Assembly: GCA_023853785.1 (NCBI GenBank)
Contig: JAJIRX010000851.1
Coordinates: forward strand, 1-64,000
Direction: 5' to 3'
From: Psilocybe azurescens
Lineage: Eukaryota > Basidiomycota > Agaricomycetes > Agaricales > Agrocybaceae
DNA length: 64,000 nt
Shown in pieces: positions 24,148-36,587 of this stretch. Every line of letters begins with the position of its first letter. Positions within the stretch are counted from its first letter, which is position 1. The notes beneath the pieces are model-generated. The model was not told the DNA's origin. It searched no databases and worked only from the letters and a program-made list of their open reading frames with translations. The translations under genes were made by a program, and so were the position numbers.

Positions 24148-27100
24148 ATGATTGAGGACGGCGTTGGAAAAGACCATACCTCTCAACACCAATCATCTAT
24201 CGATCCTCATACTCAGAAAAATGTCGACAACTCATTTGCGTCAGACCTCGCTGACTCTCAGGTTACCTTTGACGTCGCGCAAATTCTCGGAAGAATGGCA
24301 AAGAGGTATTTCCACACTACCTTACACAAGTCCACGACTTACAGGGCATTCGGTCATTCTATTAAGCCGCGAAGACGCAGGTGTATTGTCCCGAGAAATG
24401 GGAATCTCCTTCCACGATCTTCAAGTCGTTGGTCTGGGCGCAGCCTCGTCTTACCAGGATACAGTTGGCTCCATTTTTAACCCGCACAACCTGATCGGGC
24501 AGATACAAGCCCAACGCCATCCTGCAACACGCCATATAATTGCTGGTTTCGAAGGTACAGTCCAACCCGGAGAAATGCTACGTGAGTAAATCTTGTTTTA
24601 CCTGTCTAAGAACTCATACTCATACAAGTATTCTTACTCTAGTGGTTCTGGGCCGCCCCGGCTCAGGATGCAGCACGCTTCTCAAGGTTCTCAGCAACAA
24701 ACGGGACGAGTTTCATGCTGTACGCGGGGATGTTCTCTACAACAGTTTTCTGCCACACGAGGTCGAGAAACACTATCGCGGAGACGTCCATTACTGCCCC
24801 GAGGACGACATTCATTTTCCAACATTGACGGTCGGACAGACCATCGAGTTCGCTGCTCGTGTGCGCGCCCCTCGCGAAAGGCTGGGAGAAACACGTACCA
24901 AATATGCGGAATCGATCACCGACATTCTCCTGTCGTTATTTGGTCTTCAACATGCACGCAATACTCCTGTCGGCGATGCAACTATACGCGGTATCTCTGG
25001 AGGCGAAAAGAAACGCCTGTCCATCTGTGAGGCTATGGCGACGAGGGCATGCCTAACGTCATGGGATAAGTAAATTCCTCTACCTTTCATACTTAATTAA
25101 CATGCTGAGATAACTTTTAAAAGCGCGACAAGAGGGCTTGACTCGTCGACTGCCTTGGAGTTCATTCAGATTCTACGAGCAGCCACCGATATCAATCGTC
25201 TGACAAGCATTGTATCACTGTATCAAGCCGGTGAACGCTTGTACGAGCTCTTCGACAAGGTTCGTACACTTCTCTGTTTGAAGACCAATGATATTAACTC
25301 TTCGATTCGGCCTCTAGGTATGCGTGATCTATGAAGGCCGGATGGCTTACTTCGGTCCCGCCAATCAAGCTAGGGAGTACTTCATCAATCTAGGATACGA
25401 GCCTGCACATCGACAGACTACGGCAGACTTTCTGGTATCCGTTACCGACCCCAATGCACGAATTCCTCGCCAGGTTGATCATTCTGTTCCGCGGACGCCC
25501 GCAGAGTTTGCTTCCTGGTTCTCGCAGTCTTCGATCGGGCTCCAAAATTCTCACAGTGTCGCGGCTTTTCGCTCTGAACTGCAGAGCAGCAAAAAATCTT
25601 CGGAAATCTACATACAAAGCGCACAGGCGGAGCACGATAGATTGGCTAGACAAAGATCTCCGTATGTCTCCTCTTTACCAGCCCAGGCAGCAGCGGTCAT
25701 GGTGAGGCGCGTTCAGATACTCCGTGGAGCCTTTGCCATCTCTATCATCAATATAATGTGTGTCCTTGCATATAAATTGATACCTCAAACTCACCCAGTG
25801 TCCTCAGTGGCTACATTTTTTCAAGGGGTAGTCCTTGGGACTACCTTTCTCAAGGAGCCCGAATCGACAAATGCTTTCTTTTCCCGTTCGGGGATCCTAT
25901 TCTTGTACGATTTTATTAATCATGTCGCACGGGGCTGTCTTACAATGGTTGGCCATTTTATCCAGCTCACTATTCTTCTTCGCCTTGATGGTAATGCCCG
26001 AGATCCCTGCGCTATTTGCGCAGCGACCTATTATCTTGAGACATCAACAATCAGGCCTATATCATCCATTCATCGATGCCGTTGCCCTGACCCTTGTTGA
26101 TGTCCCAGTAACTTTGTTAAATTCACTGGTATTTGGAGGGATTCTATACGGCTTAGTGGGGCTGGAGAAATCCGCAGGGCAGCTTTTGTAAGTCGCACTT
26201 TGCATGCACATTTCTTTATTGACATATCGTTAGTATCTACTTTCTCTTCGTATTTACTACAGCTGTGGTTATGCGAGCATACTTTCGCGCTTTGGCGGCT
26301 ATGTGCAGATTTGAAGGTGAGTGAATAAGGTGAAAAATGCATATATGTACTCCGGTCAACCAATTCCGCCGATATAGCGACTGCTCAGATGTTTGCCGGA
26401 CTCAGTGTCTTAGCCATGTGTTTATACGCAGGTGGGCGTACAAAATTTTACAACTTTGAGATTGGCTTGCTAAACACTACTCCGCGATAGGATACATTAT
26501 TCCAGAGGCTTCAATGATATGGGCTCTACGATGGATGACTTACATCAACGTACGTTTCATTTGTAGTTCTATTATCAACTGGCAGATCTATATTTTAATC
26601 CTCTCAGCCTTTCAAATACGGCTTCGAAAGCCTGATGACGAATGAGTTCAGAACATTGAACGGGACGTGCGCCAACATCATTCCACATGGACCTACATAC
26701 ATAAATATCAGCATCGAGAACCAAGTATGTGCTGTTGTTGGAGCGGTCGCCGGCGAAAGTCGTGTTCAAGGAACTCGATTTATCAAGTTGTCCCTTGGTT
26801 ATACGTATAGTCATCTTTGGAGAGTGAGTCGATGACCCCAAACATCATAATTAATGGTAGCCCCTAACATTTTCTCTGTCAAATTTGCCATTATTGTTAT
26901 AGAATTTCGGGATCACCATCGCCTTCGGAGCGGCCTTCCTTAGTGCTCTGTTCCTTTTCACCGAAGCCAACACCAAGCTCACTGGGATATCGACAATGGT
27001 ACTGTATAAGTGGGGAAGTGAAGTCCCAGACGAGTTTGAGCGGAATGACGACAGCATCGAAATGACCATCATCGAAAACGAACGACCGGATGCTATTGAA

Positions 27101-29873
27101 AAATTGAAATCTGTCAGTCCAAAGGTTGCTATAAAAATTCCAGAGGAAGGTAGAGAGCCGGGAAATGGTACATTCTCGTTTACTGGCATCACTTACACTA
27201 TCCCAACGGACGATGGTAGTAGGCAGCTCTTGGAAGACATCTCAGGCTACATCTCCCCAGGCTCACTCACTGCCTTAATGGGAGAATCTGGAGCGGGAAA
27301 GGTGAGCCATGCAAACCCAGCTTTCCTGAATTTAAACAAAACCCAACTAATGTCTATTTCATCAGACTACATTATTGAACGTTCTTGCCAATAGGATCGA
27401 TGTTGGTGTTGTGTTTGGAGATCGATTTATCGATGGGAAGACACTTCCAGATGATTTCCAATCCCAAACGTGGGTAGCTGGGCGTGGCCATGTCTTCGAG
27501 CTATCAAATTGATGTTTGAGTACAGTGGCTATTGTCAGCAAATTGACACACATCTACCTACATCAACGGTCCGGGAGGCACTTCTATTCTCCGCCAAGTT
27601 ACGTCAACCATTAAGTGTTCCATTGCGAGAGAAAGAAGAATAGTGAGTTGCAGTGTAGCATCGCATTCCGTCAGTATATGCTCACAAGCTCAGTGTCGAC
27701 AAGTGTCTTCACATGTGTGGACTATGGACTCACAGGAATGCTATCGTCGGGTCTCTTGGCGTCGAACTGCGTAAACGAACCACTGTTGGTGTAGAATTAG
27801 CTGCCAAGGTAAATATTTCCTCGAATGTGCTTTTAAGAAACTGCTGACAGGAGGTCAATTTATATCTAGCCAAAATTCTTACTTTTCCTTGACGAGCCCA
27901 CGTCGGGTCTAGACTCCCAAAGCGCATGGAGTGTAGTCACATTTTTACGAAGTTTAGCTGATCAAGGACAAGCCATCCTATGCACGTAAGCAGCCTGTAT
28001 TTCTATAATAGTTCTGATAGTAAATGACGACAATGTTAGAATCCACCAGGCGAGTATAGTTTCCCTCGTACCTTTGGTAGATCACCTGACAGATTTGGCC
28101 AGCCTTCCGCGGAACTATTTCATGTCAGTACTTGAGTCTTTACTAGTATCTACTGACACCATCTGATCGAACTGACCAAATAATTACAGGTATTTGATAG
28201 GCTGCTCCTTCTTAAGAAAGGGGGACAGACGGTGTACTTCGGTGATCTTGGGCATAATGCTACGACACTGCTAACATATTTCGAGCAAAATGGCGCACGT
28301 CCTTGTGCAATTGAAGAAAATCCGTTCGTTCTCTTTACATTCACACGTTGACTCTTCTGAGTTAACATGGGCACGCTGAACAGGGCAGAATATATGCTCG
28401 ATGTTATCGGTGCTGGTGCTACAGCCTCCAGCAGTATTGAATGGTTTGATATCTGGAGACAGTCAACTGAAAAACAGAAATTGGACCAAGAGATTCAACG
28501 CGTTCATTCCGATGGACGAAATAGACCTACGTTTGCGGCGACTCTAATCACTGAATACCCTACCCCATGGACAAACCAACTGTTTGAACTCATTAAACGA
28601 GGGGCCTCGGACCATTATCGCAATGTGGAGTACTTGATGGCGAAGATATCTCTCAATATAATGGCTGGAATGTTTTTAGGGTTCACCTTCTTCAAAAAAC
28701 AGAGTAGCATACAAGGAACGCAAAACCGGCTCTTCGTTCGTTCTACCTTCTAGTTACCAAATTGAAATTCGCTCATGTAATTTATTGTCATCAGGCATTG
28801 CATATGGCATTGATCATCGGGTATGTCCCTCCTAATATTATCCTACTAACTGCATGTCATACTCACCCAATATCAGTATACCGTTGTCAAACCAGCTACA
28901 GGTACCCTTCATCGCGTCTCGGAAGATTTACGAGATCAGGGAACGCCCCAGTAGGATGTACAGCTGGACGGCTCTTCTATCATCACAAATAATGGTCGAA
29001 ATGCTCTGGAATATCCTTGGCTCTTCGCTATTCTTCTTTGCCTGGTATTGGACATCTCATTTCCCGACCCACGGGGCCGGTTACGGCTACCTTGCTCTTG
29101 GAATTGTGTTCCCCGCCTACTACACAACTATTGCTCAGAGCATTGCAAGTATGGCTCCAAATGTAGAGATTGCCCAGCTTCTTTTCGGGTTCCTATTTTC
29201 CTTTGTCTTAACGTTGTAAGTGATCTGAAGATGCATATGGTTCATATTTTCTAATCCAGCCGTTTCAGCAATGGTGTTATACAGCCGTACTCCCAGCTCG
29301 GGTGGTGGAAATGGATGTAAGGATCTTGCCCTTTATGGTGCGTTAAAGAATAGCTTCATTCAATTACCTATAGGTATAGGCTCTCCCCGTATAAATATCT
29401 CTTGGAGGGACTGGCGGGACAAGGTATTGGATTTACAGGGTTATTTCAACTTACCACATACTAAGTTCATTGAAGGTGTTGGACACCGCGAAATTGCTTG
29501 CTCGCCGATTGAGTTTGTAACCTTGAACCCCCAGCCAGTCAGACGTGTGCCCAGTATTTGTCCGACTTCATAGCATCCACAGGAGGTTATCTCCAAAATC
29601 CAGATGCGCTCGCAAACTGCAGTTTCTGTCCCTTGAGAATCACCGACGAGCTTCTTGGTCCCACATTCAATATTTTCTATGACAACAGATGGAAAAACAT
29701 TGGAATTTTGGCTTCATTCACGGCTTTCAACGTACGTCATTCCAGTTTAAACTCACTGAGGTCATCATCATGTTTACTGGTTAATTACATAGATATTCAC
29801 AATATTTCTGTTCACATATTTGTTCCGCATTCATACCGGCGGTCTTTTACCATGGTCACGAAAGAAGGGCTAA
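24148..29873 (+). CDS. PDR-type ABCG transporter (copy 2)
   Basis: Paralogue of the transporter at 8.8-14.4 kb, with the same domain order and intron pattern. The first exons are 24148-24305, 24367-24581, 24643-25069 and 25124-25259, followed by more than 15 others. NBD1: [38 protein letters not shown]2: [48 protein letters not shown]2: [20 protein letters not shown], then [17 protein letters not shown]. The C-terminal exon ends [18 protein letters not shown] 10-nt microexon (28040-28049) encodes IHQ and is followed by a GC...AG intron; copy 1 has a normal GT donor there. One base is missing in the C run at 29528-29532, which would otherwise truncate the protein before the final extracellular loop and TM helix. 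A plasma-membrane efflux role is inferred from the family. Confidence 0.93.
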
Positions 29874-30064
29874 GCTGGCTTCTTCCATTAGTCTACCCGT
29901 AAAACGCGGAAGTACCTGACAGCTTGCAGATACCTCCTTACTCTGTTCATCGATATTCCGTCCACATACTACATACTCGTGACTTATTCTGAAATAGAAA
30001 TCGTTTTTAAGCGTTCAGCTTCGAATGAGTCAGAATGACACGAACTAAGGCTTCAACAGTCGAT

Positions 30065-32066
30065 ATGAGTACGCCCGTTGATATACAAACCATGCCAGAT
30101 GCTCTGAAGGACATCTGGATCTCTAATGGTCTTCCTGAGCAATTCCTCGACCATCTCAAGCTCAAAGGGGACGCAGACACCGCAGTACCTTCGTCATTTC
30201 GCCTGGGGCTGGCCGCACAGGTGTGTATGTGTGATTGTAGCTCACTATGAGATAGTAGTCTTACATTGCCTTCTCTGTTATCCCTTACGGCTTCTACATA
30301 GATCTCAATAGGTTTAGCAGGCCTCTCTGCCGCGTTCGTGCACTACCTACGCACAGGAATTGAGCAAGACGTCACTGTCGACGCTCGGCACGCGGTTCTT
30401 TCTTTTCGTGAGTCTGTTCGGCATTCAAACTACCGGTTCCTGAATCATAGGTGATGATCATTTGTCGATTTTTTGGCATTATTTTTGGCATTATTAAATA
30501 GATAGCGAAGCCTGGTATACTATAAATAATGCTGTTCCCCCTGGTGGCTTATGGGACAACATCGCGGGACTGTATCAGACAAAAGACGATGGATGGGTGA
30601 GAATTCACACTAATTTTCCACAGTAAGTCGGCCAAATTTCTTATTTACAAAGAACTCTATTTACAAGAAGACACGATCTAACATTTATCTAGCCACAGGT
30701 TTGGTATTCTTTCGATTCTGAACGTCCCCGACGCGCCTTCACTTGCAACCAGATCGGAAGTCGCCGTTGCCATTAAACATTGGGATGCACAGGATCTCGA
30801 AGACGAGTGCGCAAAGCACGGGATGTGCGTCTTTAAACTACGAAAGCATGAAGAATGGGAGAACTCTCCACACGGCAAGGCATTATTAGATACATTTCCA
30901 GTGCCTGTTGTACAAGTCTCAAAAATAGGCGAGGCAAAGAAGTTGACACATGAAGCAAGTACCCCAATTCGCTGGCCGCTTTCTGGAATCAAAGTCCTGG
31001 ATCTCAGTCGAGTCTTGGCCGGACCTGTCGCGGGGAGAAATCTTGCCGGTGACTCTGCTTTGTCGCCTCTGCCTTTGAATCACCCCTGACACGATTTGAT
31101 AGCTCAAGGTGCTCAAGTTCTCCTGATCACATCTCCTCAACTCCCGTCTCTCCCATACCTGGACACAGAGACATCGCTAGGAAAGCGTACGACACAATTA
31201 CACCTGTCCTCGACTTCAAACGAAGATGGCCAGAAAATGAATGGGCTAGTCCGTGGAACTGATGTATTTCTGCAAGCATACCGACCAGGGGGTTGGAAGG
31301 AAGGGGATTTGGCGTCGATGATGTCCTCAAATTGAAAGCTGAACGCGATGAAGGAGGTGTGGTGTATGCGAGCCTGAGAGCCTGGGGTTGGAATGGCCCC
31401 TGGGCTAATCGTCGCGGGGTAAGTTTGCCCATTCTCCCACTTTGAATGGGGGATGATGATAATACTTGACGGTTATCAGTTTGACTCGCTCGTGCAGACC
31501 GCAACTGGATTCAACGCAGACGAAGGGGAGGCATATAGAATATTTCTGACCTCTCAAGGCGAGTCACATGAATGGAAGCCGAGACCTCTGCCAATGCAGG
31601 CAATAGACCACGCTGCTGGGTACCTTTTAGCCTTTGGAATAAACGTCGCATTGGCTAGGATGATCCTCGTACGTTGTCGTATACATGCTCGACATCATAT
31701 AGGTTTGACATTCTGACTGCTTTCCAGGAAGGAGGGTCCCATGAAGTGCGCATTTCCCTAGTTGAAGTCGGAAGATGGATTCGATCTCTTGGAAGAGTTG
31801 ATCCCTCTATTGCTTTTGGACCAGCCACACGCAAGTTTCCAGAGAGAGGAGGGACATTGGATAAAGAAATAGAAAGCCTCAGCACCGACTGGTTAGAGCG
31901 ACGTGGACGACATGGCAACAAAGATAGAAAGGTGACTGCCTTGAAACAAGCGGCATTGCTCGGAGTTACGCCTGTTAGAGAGGGTATTATGGCTGCAGGA
32001 GATGAAACGGTAGATTGGGGAGCACCGATGAGACTGGACGCAGATGACCCTATCTGGCTAGCATAG
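30065..32066 (+). CDS. CoA-transferase family III (CaiB/BaiF) domain protein
   Basis: Seven exons (30065-30220, 30302-30407, 30502-30622, 30693-31048, 31103-31418, 31480-31668, 31728-32066) encode about 527 residues. The core reads IKVLDLSRVLAGPVAGRNLA, LITSPQLPSLPYLDTETSLG, YRPGG, then GVVYASLRAWGWNGPWANRRG and FDSLVQTATGFN, the order of class III CoA-transferases, which move CoA between carboxylic acids or racemise 2-methylacyl-CoA. The N-terminal 250 residues (WYTINNAVPPGGLWDNIAGLYQT, HAGIL-like HRFGILSILNVP) are the fungal-type duplicated half. The substrate cannot be told. One base is missing at the G/T run 31288-31294; with it the sum is 1584 nt and in frame. An upstream in-frame ATG at 30035 would add ten residues. 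Confidence 0.88.
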
Positions 32067-32527
32067 TAGAAAATTCCCGTGGTGTTGAATTCACCTTTGA
32101 AGCTAACGTTGAATAACAAGATTAGAAATCAGAAATCAGAAAGTGCTGAGACTTCGGAGAGAGCATATGGCGAAATGCAAGGAAATGTTAGACCAGTGTA
32201 CACAAGGAAAATGTATTTAGTATGCGACGAAAAAGTAGTTTAAAACTCCGATCGGCTGTCTCCAGAAACACCACCACAACGTGATCGACGCGATTCAAGG
32301 ATTGCCTTCAACCTTGATTCAACATCAAGTCTGCTTCAAGCCACGTTGCACAGCAGTCATCATTTACAGCTTGAGTCACAACTATTTGCTTCTTTGCGCA
32401 CATAGCCTATAATATCTTGAAGCATTCATTATATTAGGTCAGCTCACCTCCTAGCCTCGCAATGGCGGCGTTCATGCTCATCGAGTTCGTGAATGTCAAA
32501 GGCGCTTGAGATCCAACACAAACTGAT
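32067..32527. other. Intergenic spacer
   Basis: Lies between the CoA-transferase gene and FunK1-like copy A. No gene or repeat seen. Confidence 0.4.
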
Positions 32528-33018
32528 ATGGACAACGCAAAGTCAAATCCTTTATTTCCTGTGCCAAAATCCTCTATCGTGGGTGGCTATAGAATTCAAA
32601 GATGCTCAGGACATCGCGGAAGTGTTCCGCTCTCAGTGCCACTGCATGCTGATAAGCATACAGAGAAGATCGTTCACGAAACGCGACCGTATCCACTGAA
32701 CCTCAACGAAAGCGGTGAGGAGCGTACCTTAACGCAGATGGAGACTCTGGGGAGGCTTTTGATGTTCTTAAAGACGTGGTTAAAGGTGCGTGGTCACATA
32801 TCTCTCATAATTTGAAGCGATATCGTAACACAATAAGTGCAGTCCTTACAGATACCTATAGGGACGTCCAAAAGATACACGGTGACATATCTCCCAATAC
32901 AATATTTAGGAATAAACACGGCCAAGGAGTACTTGTTGATTGGGATCACAACAACTGGATGCGTGAAATCCTCAGGACATACGTAAGACTTTCTTCTTTA
33001 TTTATTGGCCAATGGTAA
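32528..33018 (+). CDS. Short FunK1-type kinase-like protein (copy A)
   Basis: Starts MDNAKSNPLFPVPKSS and continues to RPYPLNLNESGEER. After a one-base gap at the TT of 32729-32730 it reads NADGDSGEAFDVLKDVVKG...YRDVQKIHGDISPNTIF...GQGVLVDWDHNNW. The pair GDISPNT (catalytic loop, usual HRDIS changed to HGDIS) and VLVDWDHN (DFG region, DWD) are hallmarks of the fungal FunK1 family. Normal members have 600-800 residues; here only about 165-180 are visible, with no glycine loop, no beta-3 lysine and no C-lobe after DWDHN. A further exon after a GTAAGA donor at about 32983 is possible. Replacement of the HRD arginine and the missing parts make catalysis doubtful. It pairs with copy B at 40.6-41.3 kb. 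Confidence 0.6.
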
Positions 33019-33772
33019 CTTATCAAGTATGGCCTTACCAGTACAGAGAAAAATCCTACGGTCAAACAAGGCGGCGTAGAAATCATTAAAATTTGCACTC
33101 ATGCATACAGCCTTCCAACTAACTTAGCAGATCTAAGAGAGGGAAGTTGATCCCAGTGATTCACGATTTATCTGCTGATTCTTCCCAACGAAATATTTCG
33201 ATCGATAATTTCATTGAAGATCGTTCAATGGATATTTGTATACAGTGCTCAGTGATTAACTCAATTCGAAAATAACAGACAAATCAATGGTTGAATTATA
33301 AATTTTCTCATATTCAAACTTCTCCATCTATTTCTCTGTACTTGAATCTCTTCAATGATTTGTGACCCTCGTGGACGATTTAACTTGCAGGCGGGCGATG
33401 CCGAAATGTTCAATGATTGGCATGAAGCTGCGATTTAAACAACCGCCTATGATGAAGTGGGGCGTTTCTCATTCTCATCGTTGAACACCCCTGTCTCTCT
33501 GTTTTCCGTGTTCGGGACTCCTAGGTCGCCCTCATTCTGTTTGGAAAGCCAAGGTCAACTTACTTGGATGGGTCCTTTGTGAAGCCCACAGAGAGAGACA
33601 TTTAACAACAACGCTTGCACGCATAGGCTGCAACGCATTTCCGAGACACCTCCCCCATTTATTCGCCTACCCGTCCTTCTAATATCTCCTTGTTCTTCTT
33701 GCTTGCTAGTTTTACGATATTACGATCTTACGAACCTACGACTTTACGAACAACGACGAATTAAATTTCACT
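33019..33772. other. Intergenic region, promoter of the DUF4203 gene
   Basis: A possible 3' exon of FunK1-like copy A may occupy the first bases. The last 200 bases are CT-rich (33640-33720) and directly precede the ATG at 33773, as expected for a fungal promoter and 5' UTR. Confidence 0.4.
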
Positions 33773-35976
33773 ATGGCATCATCTACTACCAGCTCCCAAT
33801 TGACCCCACTGTTATCGACGAAGCCTTATCTGCTTGTCTATGCGCTACCTTTGCTCCTTATCTCGCTTTTGCTTACGTTTTCTGGTACATTTCTTACTCT
33901 TGACCGTTCAAGGTCGTTTCCTCCAACCGATGGCGCTGTGAAAGATGGGAAAGGGTACGCTGCACTTTCAAAACCCGGCGCACTATCCTTCGACAAAACC
34001 AAGAGGACCAGGAGGTTTAACTGGATATTGGAAGGAGGTATCGGTGGTCTAGCCGGGGATATGCTTTTGGACGTGAGTATTATTCTGATCCTTTCTTTAA
34101 AGCGTCTGATTTGACTGTTATTGTTAGTACATTTTGCAACAGCTCTCGCTGTACTGATTCCAGCAACAACATCCTCTGCTGGGTTATCGCCCAAATCCTT
34201 TCTCGCAATATGGGTTCTAACTTGCGTTATTACCACCCCTCTCGCCGGACGTTACTATTATATCGCATTCTTCTTCTTCGGCCTCTCTGGCGGGTAAGTC
34301 CTGCCTACAATCAGTTACGAGATAATTTTGATTGACATCCCCTTTAGAACCCTGACTGCACTGGCACTCTGCATCATCACACATCCCACTCTCCTCTCGC
34401 GGATTATCCTCGTTGGCATCTTCCTACCTCTTTTCACATTTCTCGTTCTCTTTACCGCTATTGTTCCCATCCCACGGTTGACTACGAACTTTCTGCACCC
34501 CCTTCTGCGACTATGCACGGCGTCAACAGGCTCTTTTGGGATCGTCCTGTCCATCGCTCTTCTATTGAATCCAAAGGAAGAGAGTTGGGCAAACGCATGG
34601 GAGAGACTTTATATGGCAAATGGTGCCCCGGATGGTGCCATGTGGAGCTCCAGTAAGGAGCAGGGTTTGAGCGCAGTGTATGCAGTGTTTTTGTTTAGTG
34701 GTACGGCGGTTGATTGGGCTCTGCGAAGAAAGATCGGAGAATGCCCAGACGAGGTCAGTTCAACTTCTCTTGATATCCCGTTCGTCTCTTACAATGAATG
34801 CAGAAATGGGACAAATATCTCGCTCACTACGCTGCTAACTTACCCAATCGGCCGGACAGAGCTGGGACATTCCAGCCACTCACGACGTTCTGGGATCGCC
34901 TTTTCCCCGCCCTCGCCCCGGTAGTGCCATTTGAAAAGGAGATTATCTTCCCCAATGAGACGGATACGAAGGCGAAGGCACCGCAGCCTTTGCCTATTAC
35001 CATACACAATATGTCCCCCGGAAAGCTCGAAAGGGGAATGGAGCTCACGAACGTTCCCATAAGCACTGAACTTCTGAAGAAGAAGCGTTCCAAGGCACAC
35101 AAGGGCGGATGGAGAATGGCCGGAGTGGATGGGGAGAGGAAGGAGCGAAAGCCCGTCAAATTCGGAGAGATGAGCGAGGACTCTGATTCCGACGACGATA
35201 AGACAAAGAAAGCGTCCAGCTCGTCGTCGCCTGTGTCTGCCTCGCCCGTCTTGCGCTCTCAATATCCGGAAAGGAAATGGACGCTGACGGATGCGCGCCA
35301 TTTCACGTCCTCGTCCTCCACACCCACGCTTGTAGGCATGGCTGGCAAAAACACATCCTCCTCGTCCTCCGACGCACGACTCGACACGCTCAACACCCTC
35401 GACTACGACCAGGAGATTGCACAACTCAAGAGGCAGCGCAAAAAGCACGGCGGGGAGGACGACCGTGACGACCTCGACTACTCAGACTACGACGACAACC
35501 TCGCCGGACAGCGCATTCTCTTCAGGACGCGGACGATCGAGGAGCAGGCGGAATGGAGCCCGGCGTTCTTGACGAGGCATCAGAGTGCACGGCGCGCGGA
35601 GTCCGGCCACTTGGCGGCGCCTGCGCCTGTGCCTGCAACGCCTTCGTTGATCAAGGCTATTGACCGGTTGGCTATGGCTCAGCGAGAGGCGTTTGGAAAT
35701 GCGTCGAAACCCACATCCGCGTCCACGCCCATAACGACGACGCCAACGGTGCCGCATTTGTCGAGTGCTGCTGCGCCAAATCAGAAAGCCACTCGACCCG
35801 CACCGAGAAGGTCCACGTCGAGAAGGCGCTCCAACTCGCAATCTCGTCGTCAACAGCCCGTATCACCCGAGGACGCCGAGATGGGGGATGCTATCCGAAT
35901 CGACGAGACGGACGCAGAGAGGGCCCCGCGATGGGAGGAGTTCTGGCGCGAGGTGCGAGTCAAGGCGCAGACTTGA
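33773..35976 (+). CDS. TM7S3/TM198-like (DUF4203) multi-pass membrane protein
   Basis: Four exons (33773-34072, 34128-34293, 34348-34753, 34804-35976) give about 681 residues. The N-terminal half has at least six hydrophobic helices: LLVYALPLLLISLLLTFSGT, the glycine-rich LEGGIGGLAG, FATALAVLIPA, ITTPLAGRYYYIAFFFF, LTALALCIITHPTLLSRI and GIFLPLFTFLVLFTAIVPI, followed by an NGAPDGAMWSS loop. The order matches fungal DUF4203/TM7S3-TM198-like proteins. The C-terminal 330 residues are soluble, low-complexity and charged: SEDSDSDDDKTKK, Ser/Thr/Pro runs, and an Arg/Ser-rich RRSTSRRRSNSQSRR. Function unknown; an internal or plasma membrane location is inferred from the helices. One base is missing in GGGG at 34054-34057; with it the sum is 2046 nt and in frame. 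GC content of the last exon is clearly higher than its surroundings. Confidence 0.8.
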
Positions 35977-36587
35977 TCGTGGACGCTTCCTACCTCGAAC
36001 CCCCTTCCTTTCTGTGAGAGGAAAAAGCGACTGTGAAGCCTGGGCTTTAGCTCATTTCTGAGCGATAAGTTATTCAATTTTCTATCTAGTATTAATTTGT
36101 TGTTTTTCGTTTGATGTGATGCCCCCTCCCTTCTTCCCTAACCCTTGCTCTGACTCTTTACTATCGTAGGTAGAGCATGTAACGACCGAACCATTATATG
36201 GTGTAATGACATTTTACGATCCAGCCTTTTCCTTCCTGTCTTGCTTTCTAACTTTCTTTCTTCGCAAGTGGAGAGGTTTAGGAGAGATGCACTGTGACTG
36301 GTGACTGGTCAACCTATTTTCAGAACGCCGGTCCGTCAAGGGGACAGGCGGGAAACAGGAGCCAGCTTCTTTCTTTCCAGGGCATTGACTACGTTCTCCA
36401 CAGAAGTCATGCATATATCCACGGGCCGCTATTGTCTCGAGTGATGCTCCTCCGGGTTGTCGTTGTGTTCCACGCTCTCGACATATAATCTCGACGATGC
36501 TCGGAAGGTTGTCAGAATTGCCTTTCTCAGGATCAGGACTGTCCAATTCACTCTACTGGTCTCTTAGTGCATACACGCCCTTCAAAA
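35977..36587. other. Intergenic spacer
   Basis: The 3' flank of the DUF4203 gene and the promoter of the pectinesterase gene. No gene supported. Confidence 0.4.

Noticed and set aside
34840..35448. 202-codon minus-strand open frame opposite the DUF4203 gene
   Set aside because: Antisense shadow of the long GC-rich last exon; no start context, motifs or splicing of its own.
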